From: Membranipora membranacea
Lineage: Eukaryota; Bryozoa; Gymnolaemata; Cheilostomatida; Membraniporidae
Assembly: GCA_914767715.1 (NCBI GenBank)
Contig: OU612068.1
Location: forward strand, 3,782,001 to 3,846,000
DNA: 64,000 bases
Direction of reading: 5' to 3'
Positions 37,067-48,617 of the stretch are shown one piece after another. Numbering within the stretch: position 1 is the stretch's first letter; each line of letters starts with the position of its first letter. The notes beneath the pieces are model-generated. The model ran no database searches. It saw nothing but the letters and a program-made list of their open reading frames with translations, and was not told where the DNA came from. The translations under genes and the position numbers were made by a program.

Positions 37067-39366
37067 ATGGCTAAGAAACTCAAACGTAACTTTGGCCCGC
37101 TGGTGTTTTTTGGATTTGACTTGTTGGCAGTGACTTCATACTTACTGTGTATTCTAGGTGAGTAAAGTCAGGAAAATGCATTGCAAGAACGGCTGCTTGT
37201 TCAACTAAAAGATTAACTTTATGAATCTGTATCTAATGACAGCCCTCATTAGGGGGTTTTGTTGGTGAACGTACACTTCAGGCCCTGTCCACTATCTCTA
37301 TCAGCTTTCCTAAGTCTTATGTATTTTGACAAGCACACTGTGGCAGCCAAATATTAATCAAGAACTCAGTTATTGATGGACATCCTGGTCAACACCAAAT
37401 GGATGACTCTTCAAAAATATATTTGGACTTCATGACGGGGCCCAAATTTAAATAGAAATCAAAACAATTTCGAAGATTTTATGTACGGTTATGTATCATA
37501 TAATGATAAACAGAATGTATTTTTGGTAGGTTCTGTACTTTCCGACTCCACCACTTGCCCAATGCTGACACTTCAGAATGAGAGGGTTCCAGTCGGGGGG
37601 AATCTCTACTCAGCCACTTGGATTAGGATTTTGACTATTGATCAAATAACAATGCAAGGTGTTCTTATAAAAAGATATGGTGGAGGTAAATTGAAATTTA
37701 TTTGTTCCTGTGTCTCTCTCATTGTCTTCAGCTCTTGGTAAACGTCTTGTGTAGAAATAATGTGGCCAAACACTGAAAATCTGCCTACAATTTTCTTGTT
37801 TTTTTGCCAAACTCTGTATATACCTAGTATTCTATATAAAAAAAAGGACACATTACGGTAACATTTCCCCTCAGATGAAATGGGGACCAATCTAAATTAT
37901 ACCATATTTATTAATGAAAATGGGCAATGATAATATTGATGGTGTATTTAGGTGTAACCTCCCGACACCACATCCTAGTTGACAGATATATACTGAGCAG
38001 TGGGGATAGAAATCGACATTTTTATGTCCTTCACGTCATGGATCAGTATCGATACAGTTATATACGCTACTCTCGAGGAAGGATTACCGCAGGACCAAGT
38101 GGTGGTTTGCTTTTAGGAGTTGCTAGCGTAAGTGGCTTTCATGTTTGACATAAATAAAAGTGGCTTCATTATCAAAAGCTGATAATGTATCAAATTCAGA
38201 AATAGCGAGAGAAACCAAATGTGAAGTGTTTCAAACTGCAACCATGTCCGACTTTGAGCTGATTTGCATGTGAACATGATTAGCTTCAATGTATTCCAAT
38301 AATTCCATATGATCATTTAACATTCATCGGTATCAACCTATTTTTGTCAGCAATATACACAAACGGCACCAAAGACTATCTCCATGTGTCATGATGAAGT
38401 TTTCGAAATCAAACCCGTGGAAAGTTCAGTCTGGAGAAATATTACAATAACCAAACATCGCGGTAAGTGATTTTGTTTCGACCCAGTTATTATCACATTA
38501 CAGATAAAACACCTATCACTTCACTTTTCCCTAACGACTGTGAGGGTTCGATCTCCATCCTTTTGGAGTTCTGAACCGCTATGTCCTAATTCATATCTCT
38601 GAAATACTCCAAAAATGTCAATCAATGAAGTGAAATCTCTTGTTGCATATTCCTCACGAGTCGGAACAATAAAGGGGGTCAATCAAATGGCCTCGGAATT
38701 CTGAGACTCAATCTTGCAGAGATCGGCTCAGGCGCGGAATGAATCGTAAGCCACTATGCTGGGAAATTTAGCTTACAGTGATATAATTTAGTTAACAGGA
38801 GCAGTTTATTGGGCTCTTACAGTGCAGTCAGCTTCATACCACTCATGTCCATCATACTTGACCAGGAGAGGACAATATCTTAAACAATCCATTATATTTC
38901 CCCTATGTGTATCCTTAAAAAATGTTATTTTCTAAACATCTGTAGTTATGCAAGTGAAGCAATTTGTCCCTAGTATAATACATGTTTCAGTTTGTCAACT
39001 TTTAATCGGTCACGAACCTCTGTCTGTGTTGCATGCATGAAGTTTTAATACTCTAGAGTGAGCAACGCAGTGCTAAAATGTCCTATTATTTTGATTATTG
39101 TGTAATTTCATGACACATCACAGAAAGTCTGGTTGTGCCGGGCTGGTAGATGCATCTGTGACTTTATCATTGAAATTATTAGAATTTTGCATAATCTGTC
39201 ACACACCCCAGTCTGTCACAAGTTTCAATCTTGAAGAAAATTATTTTTTCTCTTTCTAGCGGATGGTAGTTCAAGTCTTCTGTGTGATGCCAAGAGCGGT
39301 AGATTTGTGAAGCCAAGATTAACTCCGCCTCAGCAATGTAGTTATGGTGTATGGGATTTTGACTGA
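37067..39366 (+). CDS. Small secreted protein with four cysteines, complete copy B
   Basis: Five exons join in phase: 37067-37157, 37530-37685, 37952-38127, 38351-38462 and 39260-39366, 213 residues. Residues 1-31 are a signal peptide (FFGFDLLAVTSYLLCILG). The mature part has four cysteines in TTCPML, SMCHDE, LLCDAK and QQCSYG, enough for two disulfides, plus a basic, aromatic middle (RYILSSGDRNRHFYVLHV, YIRYSRGRITAG). It ends GVWDFD and TGA with no membrane segment, and an AATAAA lies at 39523. It is probably secreted. No family was recognised. Its 5' four exons were duplicated into unit A, and it sits next to a receptor gene on the same strand. Confidence 0.78.
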
Positions 39367-40106
39367 CAACACTGCCGTTGATGATTAACGATTGATTGGA
39401 AGCTGTAGAATGTGTCATATTATATTTGTGTTGATCGAATAATTTGTATGATAAGTTGCATACTTTAACTCATTGGATTTATATACGTTTATAAAAGTAA
39501 ATTTGAATTTTCTCCATCATCCAATAAAAAACTGCCTTACTGCCTGTTCGCTCATTACTCTTTGGTGCTCATGTGAATCTTGGTTTTTATCTAAAACTCT
39601 ATGTATTACATACATAGAGTTATTACATAGTCCAGAGTGGGCAATGCAGTGTTTAAAAAAACTTACTAAATGACTTTTAACTTGTAAATAACTAGGTCAT
39701 TTTGCAGAAAATACACAAAATATGCTTGACTCTTGAAAGTTCCAGGAATATTTTTTACAAGTGAATTCGATGGAGTTCCCAAATTGAGCTCGCAAGACAA
39801 CTCTCCTAAGAATACTGCTCAAATGATCATATATAATTTTTTGACATAGGTCTTTTTTGTTGATGTGTGTGGTAAGATTAAGATTATTGTGATACACCAT
39901 GTAGGGTTGCATAAATGACATAAGTACAGCTCAGCTCAAGAAAAGCAATAAAGAGGAATAAAAAATGTTGTTGTATCGACCAATTGAATAATAATCTCTT
40001 TCCAAGTATATAATGAATCGGTTAGACTGAATATAAATCAGTTTGACGTGGTAAATTTAGATCTCATGTTAAGTTCATCTCCTTCTGGTGGATTCAATCA
40101 GAAGAC
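39367..40106. other. Intergenic gap between secreted gene and receptor
   Basis: Holds the putative polyadenylation signal of the secreted gene (39523). Nothing else was recognised. Confidence 0.5.
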
Positions 40107-43100
40107 ATGGTTTCTACACAAGGATATCCTTTCAAATCTAGAATTTTAAAAGTCATCATTCTATTGGTGAGTAAGAAAGACCAATACTGGAATCCAAATC
40201 ATTATTCTCCCCAAAACCATGTCATGTTATAAAATTTGTAGTTTTTAACTGTATCAAATACTTGTGAAAATAAGTGAAACAATAAATCATGTAACCTTTC
40301 AATAAATTTATCCTGACTAAGCTTATTCTTTAAAGACAAATTATTTTAACCTGATCCTTGAAAGCATCATAGTTATTTGTTTATACATCGGTAGCTATCA
40401 ATTATTACCAGGCCAAGTATTTTTAAATCAAATCATTTTGAAGTTGGGCAGAAATTTATGCAATATCTGAACAGTGTGAAGTTTCAAAAGTCTTCTGTGG
40501 AGAATTGACAGATTTTTTGCAAAATTGTAGTGAAGAACAACTAAGGTTTACCCAGCCAACATGTAGAAACTTAAAGTGTGCACGTTTTTACTGAAAAACA
40601 ATACAGTTTTAGTGCGTTCTAAATCTGCTTTCAGGTGCTTTTGTTTGCTGCCAAAGAATCACTCGGAAATCCAGTAACCAATGAAACTTGTGAAAAGAGT
40701 CAAAGGTATGTGTGGTGTATGGTGTGTTTGAAATATAAAATATGTGCATAAAATATGTTAAAAATCCTTCTTGACCTAATGACAGAGCTAGTTAATGAAA
40801 AGGTATTATGCGTTGGTTTGTATCACCGGATGTCCCTTATTCTCATTATCTAGAATGTATTGATTGAGAGATTTGAGCTAGACTGACATTATCATCTTGT
40901 AAAACTTGATTGCTTTGGGGTGAAGAGGGGCCCATCAAACGATCAAACAAGCATTGTAAATTATTACTGAATTATTGTTGAATTTTTCATATCTGGCTTC
41001 TCGTTTTTGCAGATCTACCATGTTAGCGATTGATATCACTAACAACTGCACAATGTATCAAAATAACCTGATCTTAAGTAGTTTTCATGATTCAAAAGTT
41101 GGTCCTGGGTCCACAATATTATTGAGCCAGATTAACACAAGTACTGTTTTTCAAGCTGATTTTGCCGAGAACAGCAAGTCCGCTTCTGAAATTTTTACCA
41201 GTATTGGTGTTAGGGAAATTAGTCAAGCGATTAGGCTAGGGACCGGCCAGAGTATGATCATCTTGGACAGTAAAGATATGGCAATAAAACAGGTGTCTCT
41301 CACAAACCAGAATGAGGTTAATTTGGTGTGCAAGTCAAAAAACTGTTGTTCTGAAACATCACGCTGCCACAAAACAGCCACACTAGGCATAAACCAGATT
41401 GCTGTGAACTCCCGAGATAATATCATCTACTACTCAGATGGTGCTGTAGTGCGACAATTTAAAAATAATGAGAATACCATTGAGCCAACCATTTTGTTTG
41501 ACCTTAAAACACATGGGTTTAATTACGACATAATCCAAACTTTTGCTTTCAGTAAGGAATATTCAATAATTTACACATCAAGTCATGAAGCAGAGTTAAC
41601 ACAAGACTAATGAAAAATAAGAATTGAGAGCTTAGTATTGAACAATCATATTCATTGTTTATAATTTGTTACTTTTCCGCTAGTGGTGTGAAGTATTTTC
41701 ACTAAGCTTTATGGGCATCCTTGCTCACAAGCTCAACCATATCTTTAATGATCTTGTTATGAGCTATGAAATTAATTTCTATGCCTTTTCATTGTAGTGA
41801 CCAGCTCCTGTGCACAAAGAACCACTGCAACTTCGACAACAAGTTAGTTTGTGCAACTTTTTGAAAAAAGGATAGAAAAAACCATTGCATGTCTGAGTTC
41901 ACTATATTCCTCTGTGTCTGATGTTGTACAATATTTCGTCAATACTGTTTATATGATATACAGGACACTTGCTTGGGGAAAACCCGCGATGCATACTCCC
42001 TGTCACTGAAATATATTTTTGAATGCGAAATGATTGAACTTTCCATTCACAAACACCCCACAATTCTTTTCTATTGCTTTTCCCTAGTCAACTATCCCCA
42101 TCACCCTAGGCTAACCACTTACACAGTGGCAAAGTGATTTTGTGGCATTGAATTATCGAAGATTGATAATGAAAAACTTGTACTCGTAACTGTATATTTT
42201 ATATTACCATTGAATTTTCGCAATGATAAATTGAATTAAAAGAAGGCATGTAAAAGTCACTATAATACAATCCACAATCCACAATTATCATAATCTTTTA
42301 TATATTTTCAGATCATACATTAGTAATTGGTATTACAATCGGGTCTATATTACTTGTACTGCTGATATGCATATTAGTTATTCTTGGTGTTTGTAAATAT
42401 CGGCGCCGGCATAATAAACCCACCAATTTACGTCATCACGCAAGGCAGAACGTAGAGAGTAGATCACTCAATTCTGAGGGTAAGTCTGTTTGCTGACTCA
42501 AGAGCTGATGTTTGGAAGTTGAAAGATACAAAAGTACTTGAATTTTATACCAAAGGAACTTTGTATTTGGCAAACAAAGTGACGGCCTTGACTGGTTTCT
42601 TTTAATTTCAATAAGTCCATGGTCACAAACTGCTCTTGAACGTTCAACATGTATATTTATGTTTATTAGTTATAAACCTTATGGTAGACACAATGTTCAT
42701 CGCTGTGTTTTTACCTTTTACATAGGCATAGAGTTATCAGCATTGGGGGCGGCAAATAACCTGGAAAATACCACACCGGCAAGCACAGAAATATATGCAA
42801 CTACCCCAGTAACACCATATACCAGGATTATGCCCTTCATTAACAGGCCCAAACCTCCCATTCCTGACCTGGATGAACATATCTATGATGAAATAGATGA
42901 AGATTATGATGATGTAGATACATTTACCACCGCCCCAACAACCCCAGCAGAAAGTCAAATTGGACAGAAACAACGCCAATACCCACTACTGCATGATGTT
43001 GCCGCCCGATTGAAGACAATAAAGCAGTCAGCACTATCACCAGAGCCTCATTCTGAATGTGATCTTCTTCCATCTTGTGATGACGAGTATTCCTCATATG

Positions 43101-43231
43101 AGCCCAACTGTAAGAAACCAAGTGACTCACTCTGCTCGGATGACTATGCATATTGTGACCATGAATGTCTTGAGGTTTATACTATTGCCGAAAACCAAAT
43201 TCAGACAGCTGCTGTTCAACAGTATCAGTAA
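40107..43231 (+). CDS. Single-pass cell-surface receptor with SH3- and SH2-ligand tail
   Basis: Six exons join in phase: 40107-40166, 40635-40705, 41013-41551, 41798-41842, 42312-42479 and 42726-43231, 462 residues. Residues 1-33 are a signal peptide (LKVIILLVLLFAA). The ectodomain has N-glycosylation sites (NETC, NCT, NTS) and strands resembling NHL/YWTD beta-propeller repeats (SMIILDSKDMAIKQVSL, QIAVNSRDNIIYYSDG). A short Thr-rich stalk (TTATSTTN) precedes one membrane helix (about 242-266, LVIGITIGSILLVLLICILV) and the stop-transfer CKYRRRH. The tail has RPKPPIP (335-341, RxxPxxP class I SH3 ligand), then YDEI (348) and YDDV (355) in an acidic run, and more tyrosines towards VQQYQ. The last exon has two broken relatives in this window. 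AATAAA signals lie near 43513. Family unknown; a signalling receptor is the simplest inference. Confidence 0.82.
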
Positions 43232-43959
43232 TGAAACAATCTGATTGCGTATAAACATATAAATGCAAAAATTTGTGAAATAGTGAAAGTTGTGGTTGTA
43301 AGTTATTACTGACTTACTTAAGGTCACAAACATATCACTCGAAGAGCATATGATTTTAATGTCTATCTAAATTTCTATTGTATGTTACATAATAGTTTTG
43401 TATATATAAAGCATTTTGATTTATTTTTTGTATTGCCGTATTATAGGATTTATATTATTTTGCCTTTTTTAATTCATTGTTCATATTTTCATAGATAAGT
43501 GTAAATATCAAATAATAAATAAATAAAGTCATGATGTCTTTATCAACTTAAAGTCTTGGGTCTTACGAAAATTAGCCTTACAGCTTACAAGATATTAATT
43601 TCTTGGAACAAAGAATTAAAATTCCAGTTTTTGAATCCTTTTAGCATTTGCTAACCAGAGTTATGATTTACAGCGTGAGGGGATGACTTCATGTTAGCTA
43701 TCAGCTAGTATCGATCTTTGCAAGCTAAGTTTATGTTAAGTTTATGAGGTACAGTAAATACCAACTAAGAATTAATTTTACTCCTTTAAATTTGAACCAC
43801 CTCACAAGCCTGTAAACACAGCTTTCTCGTTAATGTAATGAATCATCTAGCTATAGCTCTAATGAGAGTTGTTAAAGACTCTAAGTGTAAATAATAGCCA
43901 TTGCATGTTTTTATTTGAAACGTCATTTTTTGCTTACACAAAATTTATTGGTTCGCATA

Positions 43960-44105
43960 AACTTGTTCCAGGTGCAAATGAAGTCCTGATCTCACTAAAG
44001 TTAGACATGATCATAACTGAGATCTGGCGTAATTGTTTATATTAGACAGTAAGAAGAAAAAAATTTAATAGGTGGAAAAACAAACTGGATATTTTTACTC
44101 AAGCC
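43960..44105 (+). repeat. Third copy of a duplicated block fragment
   Basis: CATAAACTTGTTCCAGGTGC through TCATAACTGAGATCTGGCG, and on to TTTTTACTCAA, matches 21680-21740/21865-21910 in unit A and 35640-35795 in unit B. It shows that part of the duplicated block also lies 0.7 kb downstream of the intact receptor. Confidence 0.85.
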
Positions 44106-47100
44106 ATTGTTCTATTTTAGTTCACTCCCCCTTATGACATTTCAGCATGCGGACACAATCCCAACAATACAAGTTGTGAATGTTGTGACAATGTGCATCA
44201 CCTAACTACTTCATCATATCTCAAATAACTGATCCCGCAATCACAGTAAATAGAAGAATCTTACGATGATCTTGCTCACTATTGTATGTGAGCGGTTAAT
44301 TGAACTCTAATAACCAAGCAAGATGCAACTAGAAATATGTGAGTTGATTCCGCCGTGTTCACTGGCTGTTATTTCTGATGATTATTACTGATCAATGTAC
44401 TCACAAAGCTTGCATAGCAGCACCGAGTAGTATTTATATCATTTACATCGCTATCATTTTTCTTCTTATTTGCTTCAACTTCTCATCGATCTCTTAATCT
44501 AATGAAAGTTTGTAGTTCTGATTGAGTAACAAACTGGACATGCTAATTAATATTGATAAATGAGAAGTCTATGGATGACTAATGTTGGTTTGTATCCCAA
44601 TGTTAATTATTGCAGCATACCAATGATATGGGTGAACTCAGAAGTTGATTGCCAAACTGTTTCACCGTTTTGAAGCTTCTCAAACAAGTCGCTTGATAAA
44701 GATTATGGTGAGAGTTCTCCTGGATATCATAATTTTTTTATTCGTGATCATGTGAACCTTGAAGCACTCAATTATCATAAAGGGGGTTATCTCAATGTTG
44801 AATGTGAGACTAGATGAAAAAAGATCCAAGCTGTTTGTGAATAAGATTGAATTATAGTTTTGGAGCCACATTCTCTCTTGCTCCTTCGGTCTTTCAATGG
44901 ATCGAACTCACACAAATTTGCTCACTGAGAACAAATAAATTACTGAGATTAGAAATTAAATCCTCTGTTAGGGATCATTCAGTAAGATAAGTAATAAAAT
45001 TTTTTGCAGTTTTATTATCACTTAATATTGTTTCAGATATGATGCGATGAATAACAATCAGCCTAACATGCCGGCTCACAAAGTGGTACTTTGTTGTCAG
45101 GAAAGACATGGGTCGATATTATTAGTTTTGAGTCGACAGTAAGATCAATTTATTCACTGTCGTTACTTGTAAGATCTACTTATGTTAGAGATTCACCTTA
45201 TCTTAGGAAAAGGTAAGTGTAAACTGTATGGCATTGTAGCCCAGAGCTTGAGGGATAAGTGATGTTTCCATAACACAGTATGCAAGTTGAAAATACGAGT
45301 CTGATCTCGAAGAGCTGTTTTATAGTGACATCCCATAATTCTCTTTTTGTTTGTTAACAGACAATCTGATTTGACACATTTGTCAATTTGGTTCAGCTGA
45401 ATGAAAATTTTATGATTATTGATGAGATGCAGCTAATATGTGTCTTAACTGTTTTCACTTGAAATCTTTCCTAAATTATTTCCCAACCTTTGAACACTTG
45501 TTCCCTTGTTGATAGCATGTTGGAATGCAGTTAAAACAACTTAAAGTGAACAAACTCTGCCTGGCTTGATGGTAGCATAATGCCTTTATCAATCACAGTG
45601 CAGAGTTTGAGCTCATAGACATGTTGTTACCAGATTGGTTTTAGCTGATAATTATCATGAAACAAATTGTGCAGGCAGTTTGGAGTAATGAAGTTTGAGA
45701 TTGGAGCAGGAAATCTTTTAAATTTGCTGATTTCTTTTACAGTGTTCTTTTATTTTCCTTGCATTAGTCAATCTATTGTTTCAGTCTGAAACAGAGATGC
45801 CAGCTACTAGCAACCTAATTGTACTAAACTTACAAGTTGAAGGGGGAGAGGGATTTATGGAGCGAGACTGAAATATAATGTAAGACAATCTTTCGCATCG
45901 CAATGATTTGTCTAACATAGTCTCTCTGGTGCACAATGAAATGGATTTTGAGGCGACTCGTTTGTTTCAATTTGTTTCCTTGCTGTTGATTTAATGTTAC
46001 AGATCTTTAGCAACACTTATTCTTATGTGAGAAAGTTTTAATGTGACCACATTCACCAACATTTAGGGGATACAAAACGATCTTGCTAATACAGTGTAAG
46101 CTAGTTATTTTGAATCCTATAAATACAAGATTCTTGTTAGTTCAGACGCCTGAGTGTGGGCCCAGCTCAGCTCATGGTTTTTTCACCCTGTTTGCTTAAA
46201 GTTGTAACCGTAATCTGAAGTTGTCTTTTCTGACCAAGGAAGAAAGTAACTCCATACTCACTTTTATTTCCATTACCACTTGCATAGCACAATATGGCAA
46301 ATAAAATGACACTTTTTGTTGAAAAGAAAGTCTGTCTGCCAGATCCCTGAAATATGCCTCACTTTGTTGAATATTCCCGCAACCTGGCATTTTTGCATTT
46401 AGAGCTATTCATAGAAACAATTTCTGTGGTCCCCTGGAGTCTGATTTAAGTGACTTATACTGTACTCGAATGATTTAATTCTTCATAAATAAAAGTGGCT
46501 TTTATTTTCTGTTACAGGTGAATCACCATAGATCTTAGATGTTGTGTTCAATTCTTGGACGCTTCAGCTCTACAAACCTGGAAGCGCCAAATTTCCGGAG
46601 AAGCCAACAACTCTCACCCTCTGATAATCACACTGCTGGGTGAGGGTATCATGAGTCGAGCAAGCTTGACAGTTTTCATAATTTTGTTATAGTTTTTTTG
46701 TGTGTTTGAGACCTTTGACTTAGTGATTGGAATGTAACACAAACATCCTGCCTCTCTGCATATAAAGCAGTTTCCCCGCCAGAATCAAGTTTCACCTGAA
46801 ACCTGCAATCAATGAGATTGTCTTAAATTATTTTTGACCAAAGAATGAACCATCATAACCGTTCCGACAGCTATTGATTATGGTCCTGTATATGAAGAGT
46901 AACTTTTTAAGACAAGGCATATGGAGCTGTGTGAATTCATTGACCTTAAAAAAATGTTTATGGCTTGTACCTAATGAGTCAAAAATTGAGCAGTGACTAT
47001 CCTGACTAGATTTGTTTAACAGCTTCTAGGTCTAAAGACAAAATTTCACGATGGACTGATAAAGACTGACAATATAGGATCACATATAGTCCAATCAACG

Positions 47101-47430
47101 ATACTCTCATAATCAATGGCAGAAGACACATATCCTTCATTCATCCCATCCTCAGCCTATCAATTGTATTGCAATTGCAAATTATTTAGTAATAGCAGGT
47201 AGTTGAGTCCTCCCTCACTTAAAGGACATAACTCAAAGCTCAACGTGTACACCTCGACACTCGACTTGGTGGGCTGAACCTTCTGGAATCAGTTTATGTA
47301 TAATGCAAATTGTTTTTGTGTTGTTAACATATATTGTTAGCCAGAATAATGTAAGATAATCTTGAAAGGATTGAGGTTTACATCGGTATGCATTAGAGCT
47401 TTGCAGTATTTTGTGACCTGTCCTTTGGTA
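44106..47430. other. 3.3-kb gene-free stretch
   Basis: No exon, RNA gene or repeat was recognised. Open frames are short and lack splice context or family resemblance. Confidence 0.5.
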
Positions 47431-47431
47431 T

Positions 47432-47935
47432 GTTATGGAGTGCCGTTGGTAAAAGTATTCTATGTCAGAAATGTGTTTGCATGTTTATAGTGTCAGTTTT
47501 TATGTGTGATGTGTCAGTTTGTGTGTTTAATATGTCAGTTTGTGTGTTTAATATGTCAGTTTGCATGTTTAATATGTCAGTTTTGGTGTTTGGTATTGCA
47601 GTTTTCATTTGTAGTATGTCAATTATTTCATGTTTAATGTGTCAGTTTTAATGTTGAATATGCCAGTTTTTTCATTTATGCTATGCCAGTTTTCATATTT
47701 GTTATGTCAGTTTTTTTATTTTTTATATGTCAGTTTTGACCTTTGGACTCTGTATTATGTATTTTGGAGTTGCATTCCCATACACTTAGCCTTGGGTCTT
47801 AGATTCCCTTTCTACTCCTTGATTTTGCTCGCGTATTAGTTTTGCACAATAGTGTTCATTGTTCAGTGGGTATCCACTTTAATGAAAGGTAAAAATGGCG
47901 GCCCCCATGAAATTTTAGATTCAGCCCATACAATA
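47432..47935. repeat. Dispersed repeat copy 1 with 21-bp tandem array
   Basis: The block from ATGGAGTGCCGTTGGTAAAA to ATGGCGGCC...TTTAGATTCAGC recurs at 53468-53985 plus 56942-57032. The array (about 47490-47740) repeats a 21-bp unit of the type GTTTAATATGTCAGTTTGTGT. Because 21 is a multiple of three it stays open in some frames as a heptapeptide repeat (for example FNMSVCV), which is not evidence of coding. It gives the empty site for the retrotransposon in copy 2. Confidence 0.88.
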
Positions 47936-48124
47936 CCATGAACACAATGTCAAAAAAGTAAAGGCCTTGTATCACTGATGAATATATATTTATATTAGCC
48001 GAGAGACTAAAGCTTTTGATCTGAATATTTTCATAATTTCTTCCCTCTTGAAGTCCAGACAAGAATAGCAGAGCTGCCACAGAATACTGGCATAAAATTA
48101 TGCTGAATTCTCACCCAAGGATAC

Positions 48125-48617
48125 CTTCACCAAGACATGTGTCCAACAGGCATTCCTCATTCTGTGGATCATAACTGAACCTAAAGCAGTCTGTCTCTAA
48201 GCATTCCTGTGAACAAATCCCTCGTGCAGGTGTCTGAAGCTGTATCGGGTAATAACTGGTGCCATCATCAAGAACTGATTCGTAAAATTTCAGGGGGAGA
48301 CTGATCAGTGTTTGATAACACACCTGAAAAAAACACACAATTAGACATGATGATTGATAAAAGTGTTACAGTTTTATCTGACACATTATGTTACATCTTA
48401 TTTGTTATACCTCATAACTTGATCAGCAAGAATAAATCAATTATATATACTCTATTAAAAAAACAGAACAGATTGTTGATCAACATAAGTGCCAATGCCA
48501 GTGTTATAATAGAAAATGGTATTGAAACTTGAGAAACACTCAGTGAGAAAACTTACCACATGAATAGAAAAAATCAAGAAACAAATTGCGTAGAACGTAT
48601 ATTGTAGCTGAATCCAT
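48125..48617 (-). pseudogene. Partial paralogue of the PAN/F-lectin gene (exons 1-2)
   Basis: Exon 1 (48617-48557) encodes a signal peptide, MDSATIYVLRNLFLDFFYS. Exon 2 (48323-48125) carries the PAN-like core CSQECLETDCFRFSYDPQ and CLLDTC, close to the gene at 50048-53228. After splicing in phase the frame starts GVLSNT, as in the paralogue, but hits TGA before the cysteine core, which lies in another frame. So a frameshift is present, and no later exons were found. The piece is best read as a truncated, frameshifted copy. Confidence 0.7.

Larger units (their letters stand above)
30613..38815 (+). repeat. Segmental duplication unit B
   Basis: Same-order copy of unit A. It begins with an ERAL1 fragment and ends inside intron 4 of the secreted-protein gene. 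It contains a 3.05-kb TIR element and a 247-bp MITE absent from A, and about 1 kb (34640-35610) missing from A. Confidence 0.9.

Noticed and set aside
46196-46390. 64-codon minus-strand ORF in the 44-47 kb stretch
   Set aside because: Short and without any recognisable feature.
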